From Hydrotaea diabolus (taxonomy: Eukaryota > Arthropoda > Insecta > Diptera > Muscidae): DNA of 64,000 nt. Under the pieces are notes generated by a model. It worked only from the letters and a program-made list of their open reading frames with translations, searched no databases and was not told where the DNA came from. A program made the translations under genes and the position numbers. The stretch is from the NCBI GenBank assembly GCA_963513945.1, contig OY740717.1, positions 82,825,663-82,889,662 on the forward strand. Direction: 5' to 3'. Below, piece by piece: positions 11,151 through 21,352 of this stretch. The first letter of the stretch is position 1. Each line of letters begins with the position of its first letter.

Positions 11151-11342
11151 AAATGTTTAAGGTAAGTTTACGTAAATACGAAATTTGTAAATATAACCGC
11201 TTTCATGAATACCGATAACAAGTTTCCATAAAAGAGAAAACTTAAAAGTAATTGAAAAAACGTAATTGAAAATAAATCAATTCCTTACATTAATTTGTGC
11301 TGTCATCTTCGCAAAGTAACAATCGTAATATATTTTGGGATA

Positions 11343-11553
11343 CACGGTTAAAAACGGCCTATTTAACATAATGCTGGAAACATTAATATGTTTGTAGTAA
11401 TGTTCACAAACACGCATATGCTTATGTGCAGACATATATTTGTTTGAACCCAAACATTAATGCTAGTATGTTTGTATAAACAATTCATGCTGAAATACTA
11501 ACATTTAAATGTTTGCTGCATGCTTGCATGGAAACATATTTCTTAAAATAAGT
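11343..11553. mobile_element. B-family short element (B2)
   Basis: Begins CACGGTTAAAAACGG after TA and ends near TTTCTTAAAATAAGTG. The interior repeats words such as AAACATTAATATGTTTG and 'catatgcttatgtgcagac' that also fill the 135-2733 element. Confidence 0.5.
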
Positions 11554-11568
11554 GTTACATCCAATACA

Positions 11569-11850
11569 CTGAGAAAAATGTATGCTTGCAGGCAAACATA
11601 TATATGTTTGGAACGTGCTACAAACATAGATATGTTTCTAACTCATCATAGTTGGATTACATAAAAAATATTATATGTTTTGGACAACTTTCTATTGAAA
11701 TATCACATGTTTGTAGAATAACATAAATTAACAATGTTTGAACATTCTTTTCGCAGAATTTTTATGAGTTGCCAGTTGTCGTTTAAGTGATAAGACGTAG
11801 TGGAAGCAGAATGCACTTTAGAAGAAAACATTGAGTTATATGTGATAATC
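11569..11850. mobile_element. B-family element, left end only (B3)
   Basis: CACTGAGAAAAATGTATG after TA is followed by 'aaacatatatatgtttgg' and 'gaaatatcacatgtttgtagaataacataaa', which match 135-720 in order and orientation, without the small insertion found there. It therefore serves as an approximate empty site for the 244-592 element. The right end was not found nearby. Confidence 0.5.
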
Positions 11851-12044
11851 TTAGAGACTAGCAACGAAGTTAGCATTTATGTGATCGCTTAAGCTCACTT
11901 CCTATAGTTAGTCGTAAAAGCTTATTTTAATAACATTGTACTTATATGTAATACGCCTAGTAAGTTGTTGAATCTCACTACCATTTATCTCTTACCTTAA
12001 GCGTTATTCTCTTTGTTCTAACCGATCTAATTAATGTTAATAAA

Positions 12045-12480
12045 GGGTGTTCCAACCATAATGCATAATGGTAATTGCGAGTGTTTGGGGATATTTAAAA
12101 GATAAAGTAATCGTCAATAAGCCAAGAACAGTTTAAGAGCTAAATGATTAGATAATTTGGCACATTATCGACATTGAACCTCTATTATGTCTTAGAGTCA
12201 TTAAAAATATGGACCAGCGGATTGAAGAATGCCACCGAAGCCGTGGTTAGCATTTAGCGGGTATTTCGTTTCACACATAATTGTCGTAGATGCGTGAGAG
12301 AGATTTGCATTCGTCTGCCTCTCAGTTGCCATCATTGGACACGTGAGAAGAGGTCATTTTGTGATGAAGCGTTTTTCAAATGCGCACTCCATCATTGCAG
12401 TGCAGCGTGCTTTTGTGTAAACAAACCCCAGAGAGCTTAACAGAGACCTCAGCATTCGGACCGCGTCACTATGTACCGTC
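12045..12480 (+). mobile_element. rearranged mariner fragments
   Basis: Reads 'WGYLKDKVIVNKPRTV', then 'RVIKNMDQRIEECHRSRG' on the plus strand: the extreme C-terminus of a Tc1/mariner-type transposase with one internal stop. The following 12385-12480 text (with 'gtgcttttgtgtaaacaaac') matches 59100-59210 in reverse orientation, which is internal sequence of another mariner. The order is scrambled. Confidence 0.55.
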
Positions 12481-12848
12481 TGCGTGGCAACCGTAGCCAA
12501 TACATTTCACCAATTTTTTAGTTGATTCTGGAAAAAAACAACAAAAAGGTCTCGAACCAGAATAAAAACTGTTCAAGTTTTTTGCACGCTTAAGTGAACA
12601 GTTTGCAGTTTTAGCGTCCTGTACTGTTAAAACAAAAGAAAACAGTAAGGGAATATGTATATAAGTATATACTCGTATGTTTCTTTATTTGTATTTCCAA
12701 AAAAAAATACAAATAAAAGTCTTGGTAACATTTGACATTTTTTTGATATATATTACCAGCTAAAAGCCACAACAAAAGTGCATTTTGAATTGACAACTGT
12801 GACACAAATACTTTGATATACTTTCCGTTCAAATAAATAGCACCAACG

Positions 12849-12887
12849 CACAGTAGCGCCCGTAGAGCAAACGAGGTTGCAAAAATC
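12849..12887. repeat. left terminal repeat with 23-RSS-like layout
   Basis: Heptamer CACAGTA (12849-12855), 23-base spacer, then GCAAAAATC (12879-12887), which matches 7 of 9 positions of the RSS nonamer ACAAAAACC. The layout is seen directly; recognition by a transposase is inferred. Confidence 0.7.
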
Positions 12888-13441
12888 AAAATTTTCATGA
12901 GCGCCGACGAAGTTTTGAATAAACCCATGTTATAGAAAACTTTTCAACGATTTCAAATCTGCCACTCTTAATAATATCACATTTTTAGTTTAGAATATAT
13001 AGCCGTTCAAAGTTGACCGACTTTCGGTTTTCAAAAAAAACACACAATTTTTAGTGAATTTGTTGCGATTTCAGGTGTAATATCACGAAAAATAGGTAAC
13101 GAATCGCCTTATTTTTTGTTTGTATTGATTGATGTATTTATTAAATGTATAATGATAAAAAAAATTAACTGTTTGCTTTGTGTTTCTCCTGGTAAATCAC
13201 TATTTAAAAACTGTCCGTTTTTTCACTATTTTTCAACTTTGACGGAAAAAAAAAATCCATATTTTTCTATATTTGCCATATTTGCAAAACCTGTTCATTG
13301 ATTATTTCTTTACATAATTCAAAAATTTTAGCTGCCCGTACGTGCCCGTTTGGCTTCTAGAGGTAAAAAAGGTTAAAAAGACATGGTTGCAGAAATTGTA
13401 TGGCGTCCATCCCTTATATGTTTTGACTGACAGTAGTTTGA

Positions 13442-14356
13442 TCTAATAGTTTGAAAAAAACTACTCATTGCAATTACGAGTTCCATCTGACCATGGTTGA
13501 CGGAAAAGTCGTAAACGAACTGACAGGAACAACCTCAACAATGTCATGCCCGATTTGCAAAAAGAGTCAGAAGAACTTTGGTAATTTAAACGATTCTACA
13601 AATGAGGAGAATTACGAATATGGAATGTCACCATTGCACGCAAGAATAAGGTGTATGGAATTCTTGCTAAAACTGGCGTATACCCTACCACAAGAGGAGG
13701 AAAACTTCGATGAAAATACATCAATAAAGGATAAGGAAAAGATCAGAAAGAAGCAAATACAGGATGCTTTTTTTAAACAAGTTGGGCTAAAAATAGACTG
13801 TCCGAATCACGGATACGGTAACTCAAACGATGGAAACACTTCTAGGAGATTTTTTGAAAATGATGAGGCAGTAACTAGAATCACTGGAATTGACAATCAA
13901 ACCGTGAAAAGATTGGGAACGATCTTAGATGTTTTAAACTGCAAAGAAAATGTCAATTCTACAAAATATGGAGAATATGCGTCGAAAACTGCATCTCTTT
14001 TAGCAGAAATGTATCCACAGAAGAAGTTGACCCCGACCGTCCATAAAATATTGGCGCATGGCAAAGATATAATTGAGTACCAGTCTTTGTCAATTGGAGA
14101 GCTTTCTGAAGAAGCACAGGAGTTTCTTAACAAATTTTATAAAAAATATAGATTGCAGAACACATTCAAAGCATCAAGGGTAAGGCAAAATGAGGACCTC
14201 TTCAACATGTTGGCAGCATCTTCCGATCCACTTATTTCTTCCCTGCGGCATGTGAAGTCAAGAATAGAGTTAGAAAATAATTATAGTTTAGAAATGGTTA
14301 GTCTTTTAGATATACCTTCTCTTACGAACTGTGATGAATATTTTACAGAAAATTGA
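13442..14356 (+). pseudogene. Transib/RAG1-like transposase, C-terminal part (open frame)
   Basis: About 304 open codons, without any stop, from just after a TGA at 13439 to TGA at 14354; the first ATG is at 13493. 'STMSCPICKKS' supplies a CxxC like that of the RAG1/Transib zinc-binding region. 'VHKILAHGKDIIEY' matches RAG1 'HKTLAHVPEII' with both His. 'SIGELSEEAQEFLNKFYKKY' aligns with the RAG1 segment holding the catalytic Glu ('SIGAWASEGNESGNK'). 'GYGNSNDGNTSRRFFEN' is a motif I associate with related arthropod proteins. The two catalytic Asp of the DDE triad should lie further upstream and are absent. Whether it is expressed is unknown; the frame is unusually well preserved. Confidence 0.7.
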
Positions 14357-14629
14357 AAAAATAAATTTAAAAAAAAATATTTTAATTTGTTGGGTAATAA
14401 TTTAAAACGTAAAACCCTAGAGAAAAAAAATAAAAACAATCTAAAAATTTAAAAATAATTTTTTTTAGTTACCATAAAATTGATTTTTCTACTAATTTTA
14501 ACTTTGATAACCCATAATTAGGCCCCTACAGAGCGTAGCACCCTTTCCAAACGCTCATTTCATAGGCTGAACAGTTATCTATCATATGCTGTTTAAACTG
14601 TTCAATTATCTTATTCGGTTCAAAAGATA

Positions 14630-14668
14630 TGATTTTTGCAACGAAAAAACTCAAATGGCGCCACTGTG
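14630..14668. repeat. right terminal repeat with RSS-like layout
   Basis: On the minus strand: perfect RSS heptamer CACAGTG (14668 back to 14662), 22-base spacer, then GCAAAAATC. It matches the left end over most of its length, with a 2-base gap. Confidence 0.7.
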
Positions 14669-14869
14669 CAACGTTGAAATCTATTTTCATTCCCATAATT
14701 CTTTAGAAATGGTGGATCATTTCACAAAAATAGCAACTCGTATGAAAAAATATTTAAAAAAATGAATATTGTTTTAACAATTTAAATAAAAGTGAAAAAA
14801 ACTAAAGGTAAGGTAAATTCATACAGCAAATCATAATATCTATTGAATATTTTAATATTTATTAGAATG

Positions 14870-15790
14870 GAGTTAGAAAGCACTGCACGCACGAAAAACG
14901 TGTCATTATAAAAAACATGGTTTCTGAAAAATACTACATTCGGAAATCCGAAAAGAAGTTGGGTGCTTAAACAGAATGATTATCAACGCACTGGAATTTA
15001 CACAAAAAACGGAAAAACGTGGACGAAAGCGAGTCTTGTCGCCTTTAATGGTTAAACGCTTCGTTAGAGAGGCAAAGAAGGACCCATGCTAGCCAGCTAA
15101 ACAGCTTAAGAAGGAACTTACAGTAGCTGTAAGTGTCGAGACCATTCGCCGGAGACTGCCAGACAACAAGTTACATGCATGTAGTCCTCGAGAAGTGCCA
15201 CTCCTATCTCGTAAACACGCTGCTAAACGTTTGAAATTTGCAACATCTCATTTGAACTGGGCAGCCGAAATGTGGAGAAATGTGCTTTGGATAGATGAGT
15301 CCAAAATTGTTTTATTTGGTGGCAAGGGGTCACAGAAGACCCCCTAATGCCGAATACAACCCAAATTATACGATAACAACTATTAAACATGGTGGGTCTA
15401 GTATAATGGTCGGACATGCTTCTCTTATTATGGTGCAGGACCCATATATTGGAGAAGAAGCCTAATAAAACCATTTATGATAATATCCTGAAAAAAGTTA
15501 TGCTACCCTATGATTCCGACGAAATGCCGCTGGTGTGGATCTTCCAGCAAGATAATGACACAGACCTCAACCCGATTAAGAATATATGGGCAGATATAAA
15601 AATGGAGTTGCTCAAACTCAACCAACGAGCAATGAAGCGCTTTGGAACCGGTAAAGCAAATATGGAACGAAATTCCGGTGGAACGCTGCCAATGTCTGGT
15701 TAATTCAATGCCAAAACGTTGCGCCGTGGTTGTTGCAAATGGAGGAAATGCCACGAAGAATTGATTATGATAATTATACCTTGAAGTAGT
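14870..15790 (+). pseudogene. Tc1-like transposase remnant
   Basis: The DNA-binding half reads 'PAKQLKKELTVAVSVETIRRRL', then 'PLLSRKHAAKRLKFATSHLNWAAEMWRNVLWIDESKIVLFGGKGS' (first catalytic Asp in DESK). After stops come 'CFSYYGAGPIYW', 'MLPYDSDEMPLVWIFQQDNDTDLNPIKNIWADIK' and 'EIPVERCQCLVNSMPKRCAVV'. This is the Tc1 DD34E layout. A precise internal loss joins the second catalytic Asp (QQD) almost directly to the third block, where the expected Glu is Lys (NPIK). Several stops confirm inactivity. TIRs were not identified. Confidence 0.8.
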
Positions 15791-15867
15791 GAACTCATAA
15801 TATATTGTTTTTTATTTATTTGTGTTTAGTTAGGAATATAATATTTCCAAAAAGAATCATAGTATTT

Positions 15868-15942
15868 TTAGACCACAACAATATACCCAACAATAGTATT
15901 ATGCTCTTTAAATATTGTCACAACCCTACTTTTTTCTGCGTG
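15868..15942 (+). mobile_element. CACGCAG-family fragment A8 (right end)
   Basis: Has the family right-end text 'caacaatatacccaacaa', 'atgctctttaaatattgtca' and the terminal TTTTTTCTGCGTG, followed by CA. Everything to the left of it is lost. Confidence 0.65.
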
Positions 15943-17075
15943 CAGATAACAGGAAAGGCATTCATAGCTCTTATAAACAAGAACAGCCCAACAATATGGG
16001 AAGAGATTAAACAATTTCTGAAAATAAGTTTTAATATAACAGAAAGTATAAAGAACCCTGTAAATAAGATAAAAAACAGCTGAATTTAGGACTTATATAA
16101 ATAATTTGTAGTTATATACATAATACGAGTATAATACACAATGGGAGAAATGTTATACATGTGAGAATAATGAAAATTTAGTATTGAAAATGTTTTTAAA
16201 CAAATTACCTAGTGCTACCAAAGTTAATTTTAAACGCTTGAAATCTTAATTCTCTTTTACAGGCTAAAGAAATTTTATGTTGAAGCTAAAGATGTCTATA
16301 AGAATTTTAACAGTTAATATAGCAACGGCAAATACCTTTTTTTGTCAAATAACTCAAAGAAAAAGATCGGTGGTTCCTTTAAAAACAATAGTAATATCAG
16401 ATGCTAAGGGATGTCGTAATAGCTTTCAATTACGAAACTATTTCGTATTTTTAGTGGCAGTAATAATACAGAGAGATCTTACTCGAAACATTTCTCTGAC
16501 GGGCATAGACGGCATACCAGGAGTATAATCGGAATGTAAACCGACAGATTCGCAATATTGTTGATCAAGATCCTATCGAAGTAGGTATTCCTGACAGCCG
16601 AAAATATCTTCCCTATATAGTAGTACGTGCTCAGACCAATCCCATTAAATTATTAGTACACTCAGGAGTTGTGACATCGTTAGTTACAAAGGGTTTATTT
16701 CATAATCCATTTCAGACGGAACTTTATACGCCAATACTACTTAATACTATTAATTCATAATCTATATCTTCCAAGATTTCAATATTGCTATGGAAGGAAT
16801 TAAACATGCTTTAACAAAGATTAAAATATATTTTGTCCATGCGAAAAATATTTCAACGATTGGCTGAATTTAACCTCAAGATTCGGATAGACAAGTGGTG
16901 TTTGGGACACAGTATTAAACCTAGTGGTATTAGGTCCAATTCCAATAAGATTGAAATAACTAACAAGGCTCTTCTCCCAAAGGCTATCAACGAATTTCGT
17001 TCATTTTTAAGTATGACATGCTTTATCAGAGATTATAGGAGAATGGCGTTGCCTATGAAGAAATTATCTTGACGG
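15943..17075 (+). pseudogene. Ty3/gypsy retrotransposon fragment
   Basis: Degenerate pol pieces lie in order. Around 16560-16730 is 'KYLPYIVVRAQTNPIKLLV' followed by HSGVVTSLV, where an aspartic protease normally has D(S/T)GA, so the catalytic Asp is lost. Around 16830-17070 is 'IFQRLAEFNLKIRIDKW', 'GHSIKPSGIRSNSNKIE', 'PKAINEFRSFLSMTCFIRDYRR' and 'PMKKLS', the end of a 17.6/297-like reverse transcriptase. The central RT with the YXDD box is missing. Stops separate the pieces and no LTRs were found. Confidence 0.7.
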
Positions 17076-17079
17076 AAAA

Positions 17080-17885
17080 TAACTTTTTTCTTGGCCATAT
17101 GGAATCGTTTTTTTATTTCCTCAATAAGTCGCATTATATTCGCCGTTTATTGTTTTTCCCTTTTAAGGTAAATACAATAAACGGCGAATAACGTGTGGAT
17201 TATCCCGCGTGCATTCCAAAAAAACTTTTGCCAACACCTTATTGGCCGACAAAGTCACCTTGGCCTTCTTCGGAGCCGGTTAACCCGGAGAAACCTATTG
17301 TTCAGACTGCTGCTTGGTCTCCGGAGTGTTGTAGTGGATCTATATTTGATTCACAGTCACTTAACGCTGCAAAAACTCTTTCGGATTGCGGTTAAATAAC
17401 TCCAAACAATCCTTTGAAGTTGTAACAAACGCGGCCGACAACTATCTTAAGCCCAACTGATGATGTAAAATCAGAACCTCACGCATTAACTCTTCAATCG
17501 GCCAACACCATTTTCGGGTATATTGACCTCAATGCCCGTCCAGATCGTTCAGCGTCATTTGTACTTGTGCGACCACAACGAGAGTCAGTAAACCATTTTT
17601 CTACCACTAAAATCGATGGTGCAGAGTCCTCATAGTATTTATCAAGCTTTTTCTTGGTTTGATTGGCGTTTTTTTTTTTGAGCACTCGAAATTCACTATT
17701 TTAATTTTTAACAAAGCCACTAGGATGAATGTTTTGAACAGCTGTTATACACAAACTACATGACGGAACTCTGTTAAAATTAGACGGTAGTCTAATAACA
17801 GATAGTACATAATGGGAGCAGTGTTGCATTTCATATAACTACGAGGGAAGTCGGAAAAGTCACGGCATTCTTGATATCGAGCCCT
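17080..17885 (-). mobile_element. mariner (mauritiana-type) remnant, second copy
   Basis: Parallels 10320-11150 on the same strand: 'gcattccaaaaaaac', 'attggccgacaaagtcacct', 'gaaacctattgttcagactg', 'tttttcttggtttgattggcg' and the leader ending 'ataactacgagggaag'. The part before 17190 has been rearranged: an inverted piece 'aaataaacggcgaat' appears on both sides of 17160. No intact frame remains. Confidence 0.7.
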
Positions 17886-17889
17886 TACC

Positions 17890-19255
17890 GCAAAAAGAAG
17901 TAAGCGTCACTTGCTTTTTAATGAAATTCGATAGAAAAATGTGCAACGCTCTTAAGCTTATATATTAAAAATTAGATATTAATAAATGTCAAGAAATAGG
18001 AAATTCAATTGTATAGGAATTCTACAGATGAGTTATACAAAAGCCTAAAAACACATTCTCCTGTAAAATTTTCTTTTTGGCGCTTACGTTTTTTCGCGGT
18101 TAGGGCTCGATATGTCCTAATAAAATGTTAGGATAATGGTATTTTAAAAAGAGTTCCTTTTGATTGAGCATTGATGACACATCAAGTTGAAATAAACCGA
18201 TACAATAAATATCAAAGTAAAAATACACATAGACATAAAATAGATAACTGTACTGTTCAGTAAAAATGGAGAAAAAATAGTGTTTTATAAAGTAAAAGTT
18301 ACCATAACTATTTGTGATTATTAGTGTACGTGTTTCAGTGCATAAAATTTAATTTGAATTAACTTGTAAAGATTATTGAAACAAAAATCGATGTTCCACG
18401 CTGAAATACAAACTTAAATATGTTTGTAGCATGTTTTAATCTTTTATGTGTTTGCATCCAAACAATTTTTAAACAAATATTTTGTGCGTGTAGTCACTAA
18501 CATCAATCAGTACAGGATGGGCTCGTTACCTTAAAAATTATTTATGATTTATTTGCTAATAGCTTTACACTGATTTTTAAGGGTCGAATGTTTTTGGAGA
18601 TGTTTATGGTGCTGAATTGTTTACATATTCCTATTTTAACAATGAGTGTAGTATAGCTTGCTAAATGTGAAGTATCCTTTACTTTATCCAGATAAAAGTC
18701 AATCAAATCCAAATTTTATTATTCGCGTCTGGGACCTCGAGGAATTTTTATTTATACAGCATTGAGTTTGTATCTGATTTTAGGCCATATTCTACTGGCG
18801 TGTCGCTAACAAGATAACTTTGCACCATTTTACAAGAATATAAATATGATTGTGTTTGCAGAAAACTATAGACAATTTTCCCTTAATCCCGTTTGTATTA
18901 AACAATAAACATTTTTGGGAAGAAAGTTATTTAATAATAACTTTAAGCGAGCTCGGTTATTTCTCGTTTATAGTATTTTCTAATCAAACGTTTTATGATA
19001 AGCGACTACTAGAAAACGCCTTATTTTGTATTATTTTTATGGCTAATGGGGAAAACTCCTCTTTTGAAAGGAGAAAACTCCTTTCTTGGGTTTTACGGTT
19101 CATTTTACTCAACACTGTTCAAAGCTGTAATTTCTGTATTGATTTTGTTATAATATATATTGTTATAAACTTTTATTTAATAAAATGTGATTTTCTTACC
19201 AAAACGTGCAAAAACTGTTTTTAATTTTCAAAAATATTTAATTTTCAAAAATATA
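17890..19255. other. AT-rich stretch with a B-family scrap
   Basis: No gene recognised. Near 18395-18490 is B-family text ('ctgaaatacaaacttaaatatgtttgtagc', ending 'attttgtgcgtgta'), probably a right end. A 124-codon plus-strand open frame at 18850-19224 has no recognisable domain and very AT-rich codons; I do not call it a gene. Confidence 0.4.
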
Positions 19256-19261
19256 CACTAA

Positions 19262-20240
19262 CAAGTCAAAGGCATTTTATTGCAAATTGAATGATTGAAT
19301 CGCAATGACTAAGAAATATTCATTTGCATGCAATTCAATATATATATTTCTGGCTTGATAATGAAAATGCGAATATTTATTATCAAAAATGGTTCTATTG
19401 CTTTTCAAAGTATTCTCCAGCATGATTTTTACAACCCAATTGTGGAAGCACTTTTTCCACTCCGATTGAGACACCTCCAAAACATGGTTTTTGAACGCTT
19501 CAACAGCATCAGTTCGACGTTTTGACCGGTCAGAAGGTGCGTCATGGTGCACAATGATTCGTCTTATTTTGTTCGTTATTCTTCAGGCAAACAAATTGTG
19601 GTGTACCACTCTGAATTGACCATACTACGTTGCTCAAGCGGAACAGTCGCCACATGACCGGGTTTGCCGAAGAAACAGGCGACCATTTGCTTCGAAGTTC
19701 TTCTTCCACGAACAACTTTCGTTGGACGGCCCACACGGTCGATTGCTGTTTTGTTTCGGGCTCATACGCATAGATCCATGATTCGTCACCTGTGACGACC
19801 TCATAAACTTCTACTGAAGCACCGTGATCGTATTTTTTCAAAATTCTTTGCACCAATCGACACGAGCCTTTTTTGAGCGATTGTCAAATTGTGCGGGATC
19901 AAACGAGAACAAACCTGTTTTAAGGACAGCTGTTCATGCAATATGGAATGTATGCTGGTGGAAGAAATGCCCAAAGATGCCTCTATCTCACGGTATGTCA
20001 AATGACGATCTTGCATTATCAGCTCACGCACGGTATAAGTGTTCTGGCACAACGGCCGTTTTGGACGAGCTTCGGCCACGATTGAATTCATTAAACCCGT
20101 TTTTCACAGTGCTATAGGATGGTGCCTAATCGCCATAGAAAGATTTAAGTTCATCGATGCACTCTTGTCGTGATAATCCACGTAGAAAGTTGTGAAAAAT
20201 GATCGCACGAAAATATTCACGAGTTAATTCCATTTTTTTG
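19262..20240 (-). pseudogene. mariner transposase, nearly full length but decayed
   Basis: On the minus strand it starts near 20235 with 'MELTREYFRAIIFHNFLRGLSRQECIDEL', then 'RELIMQDRHLTYREIEASLGISSTSIHSILHEQL', 'RLIPHNLTIAQKRLVSIGAK', 'RIMDLCV' (decayed GDESW block), 'QMVACFFGKPGHVATVPLEQR', 'SEWYTTICLP' and finally 'LKRSKTMFWRCLNRSGKSAS'. Several frameshifts and stops break it. The segment with the second and third catalytic Asp is deleted near 19540. It belongs to the same subfamily as 4556 and 40421. Confidence 0.8.
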
Positions 20241-20585
20241 CCAAATTGATTTTTTCAAGCCACCTTAAACAACCAAATGATGGTCGTACGTCAAAACGTT
20301 CTGAGCACGTTTATGCCAAAAAAGGTCAAACTTTCTAATGGAAATGTCAAATGGCGCCAGGCAACACTTAGTGTTCTGCATAAAGCAAACAATTTAGAAC
20401 CTCTAAGGTGGTCTATTTCGTGAAGTGGCCAAGGTAAAAATTGAAAACACCGTACTTGGATATCGATGTTTTGTTTCTTCTATTTAACTTATGCATTCAC
20501 ACGTTTTTAGCATGCCCATTCCCACATAGACTGACCATGCGATTCCTAGGCAAAATAATCCCGCACACATTCCTTTCCTAATTCA

Positions 20586-21229
20586 CTACACTTGTATTTT
20601 GCACTTCCGCTCACCAGTAACTTCATGGTATCCTTGCTCTGGAGTTGATACTCTGCTGATGTGTTTACACTGAATGCGTATTCCGTTTTCCGTAATCCTT
20701 GAATATGAAGAGGCAGGTGCTCTGGTGCGATTTGACGTTAATTTGGGACTGCAGTACGGGTTGGAAGTGCTTCCATATTTATAACAATTGCAGTATTTCT
20801 CCAGTGTTGCTTCCTCCACATTCACCTGCACACATGAGGTATATTTCGCTCTTATTTTTATCGGGTTCGTACTTTCGGATATGCTATGGCATAAAAGTAG
20901 AACAATTAATTTCGTTTTGTATTTCTTTCGAAATTCATTCATATCGTAAGAGTCCAGCACACATACACCCCTCATCGTATCCGTCTCGTATCCCACTCTC
21001 TCACTTGGCAAAATTATGGTTAACGATAAACTCCCATCTTGAGCTTGGCAGTGTAGATCGACGACTGTGGGTGGGGGCAGCAAGTGCCTTCATTCCGTTC
21101 AAGTGCAAGAAAAGTGAATTCACTCTGGGCTGTGGCTTTAATTAGTTTCCAGCCGTTAGCTTTAATGCAAGCTCCTCCGGCATTGATCGCGTGCTGGCGT
21201 AACATAATGAATAACTCGTAGTCAGACAC
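20586..21229 (-). other. possible coding exon(s), unrecognised
   Basis: A minus-strand frame of about 166 codons (21083-20586) is open, cysteine-containing ('YTSCVQVNVEEATLEKYCNCYKYG', 'NPYCSPKL', 'GIRIQCKH') and less AT-rich than its surroundings. A CAG preceded by a pyrimidine run (CTGCCCCCACCCACAG) lies at its start, and another frame from 21229 reads up to that point. I recognise no family, and the opposite strand is also open, so this could be chance or an unknown repeat. Confidence 0.25.
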
Positions 21230-21307
21230 ACAAATGCCAATACATACAAATTTATTAGAAAAAACTTAATATTTTGAAACTAAATAAAGAAAATATAAGT
21301 AAACGTT

Positions 21308-21352
21308 GTTAAGTTCGGCCAAGCCGAATCTATTACAATACCCTGCACAACT
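21308..21352. repeat. 'GTTCGGCC..GGCCGAA' dispersed repeat fragment
   Basis: AAGTTCGGCCAAGCCGAATC, followed by 'ataccctgcac', is one member of a family with a small hairpin (GTTCGGC/GCCGAA-type) and an 'ataccct' tail also seen near 25830, 41985, 42218, 47665, 56430 and 57215. Confidence 0.5.

Larger units (their letters stand above)
12849..14668 (+). mobile_element. Transib/RAG1-type DNA transposon, internally shortened
   Basis: The left end is CACAGTAGCGCC and the right end (reverse complement) CACAGTGGCGCC, followed in both by a related stretch ending GTTGCAAAAATCA. The 5-bp direct repeat CAACG flanks it exactly (12844-12848 and 14669-14673). Transib and RAG elements make 5-bp duplications and have heptamer-spacer-nonamer-like ends. 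Here a CACAGTA/G heptamer is followed by 23 (left) or 22 (right) bases and then GCAAAAATC. The element is 1820 bp and carries only the C-terminal half of a transposase, so it is probably non-autonomous. Confidence 0.8.

Noticed and set aside
16277..16528. Separate small gene in the gypsy region
   Set aside because: The frame lies directly before protease and RT remnants and is more likely degenerate gag/pol.
18850..19224. 124-codon plus-strand open frame
   Set aside because: Very AT-rich, Leu/Phe/Ile-dominated, no motif, no splice context; compatible with chance.
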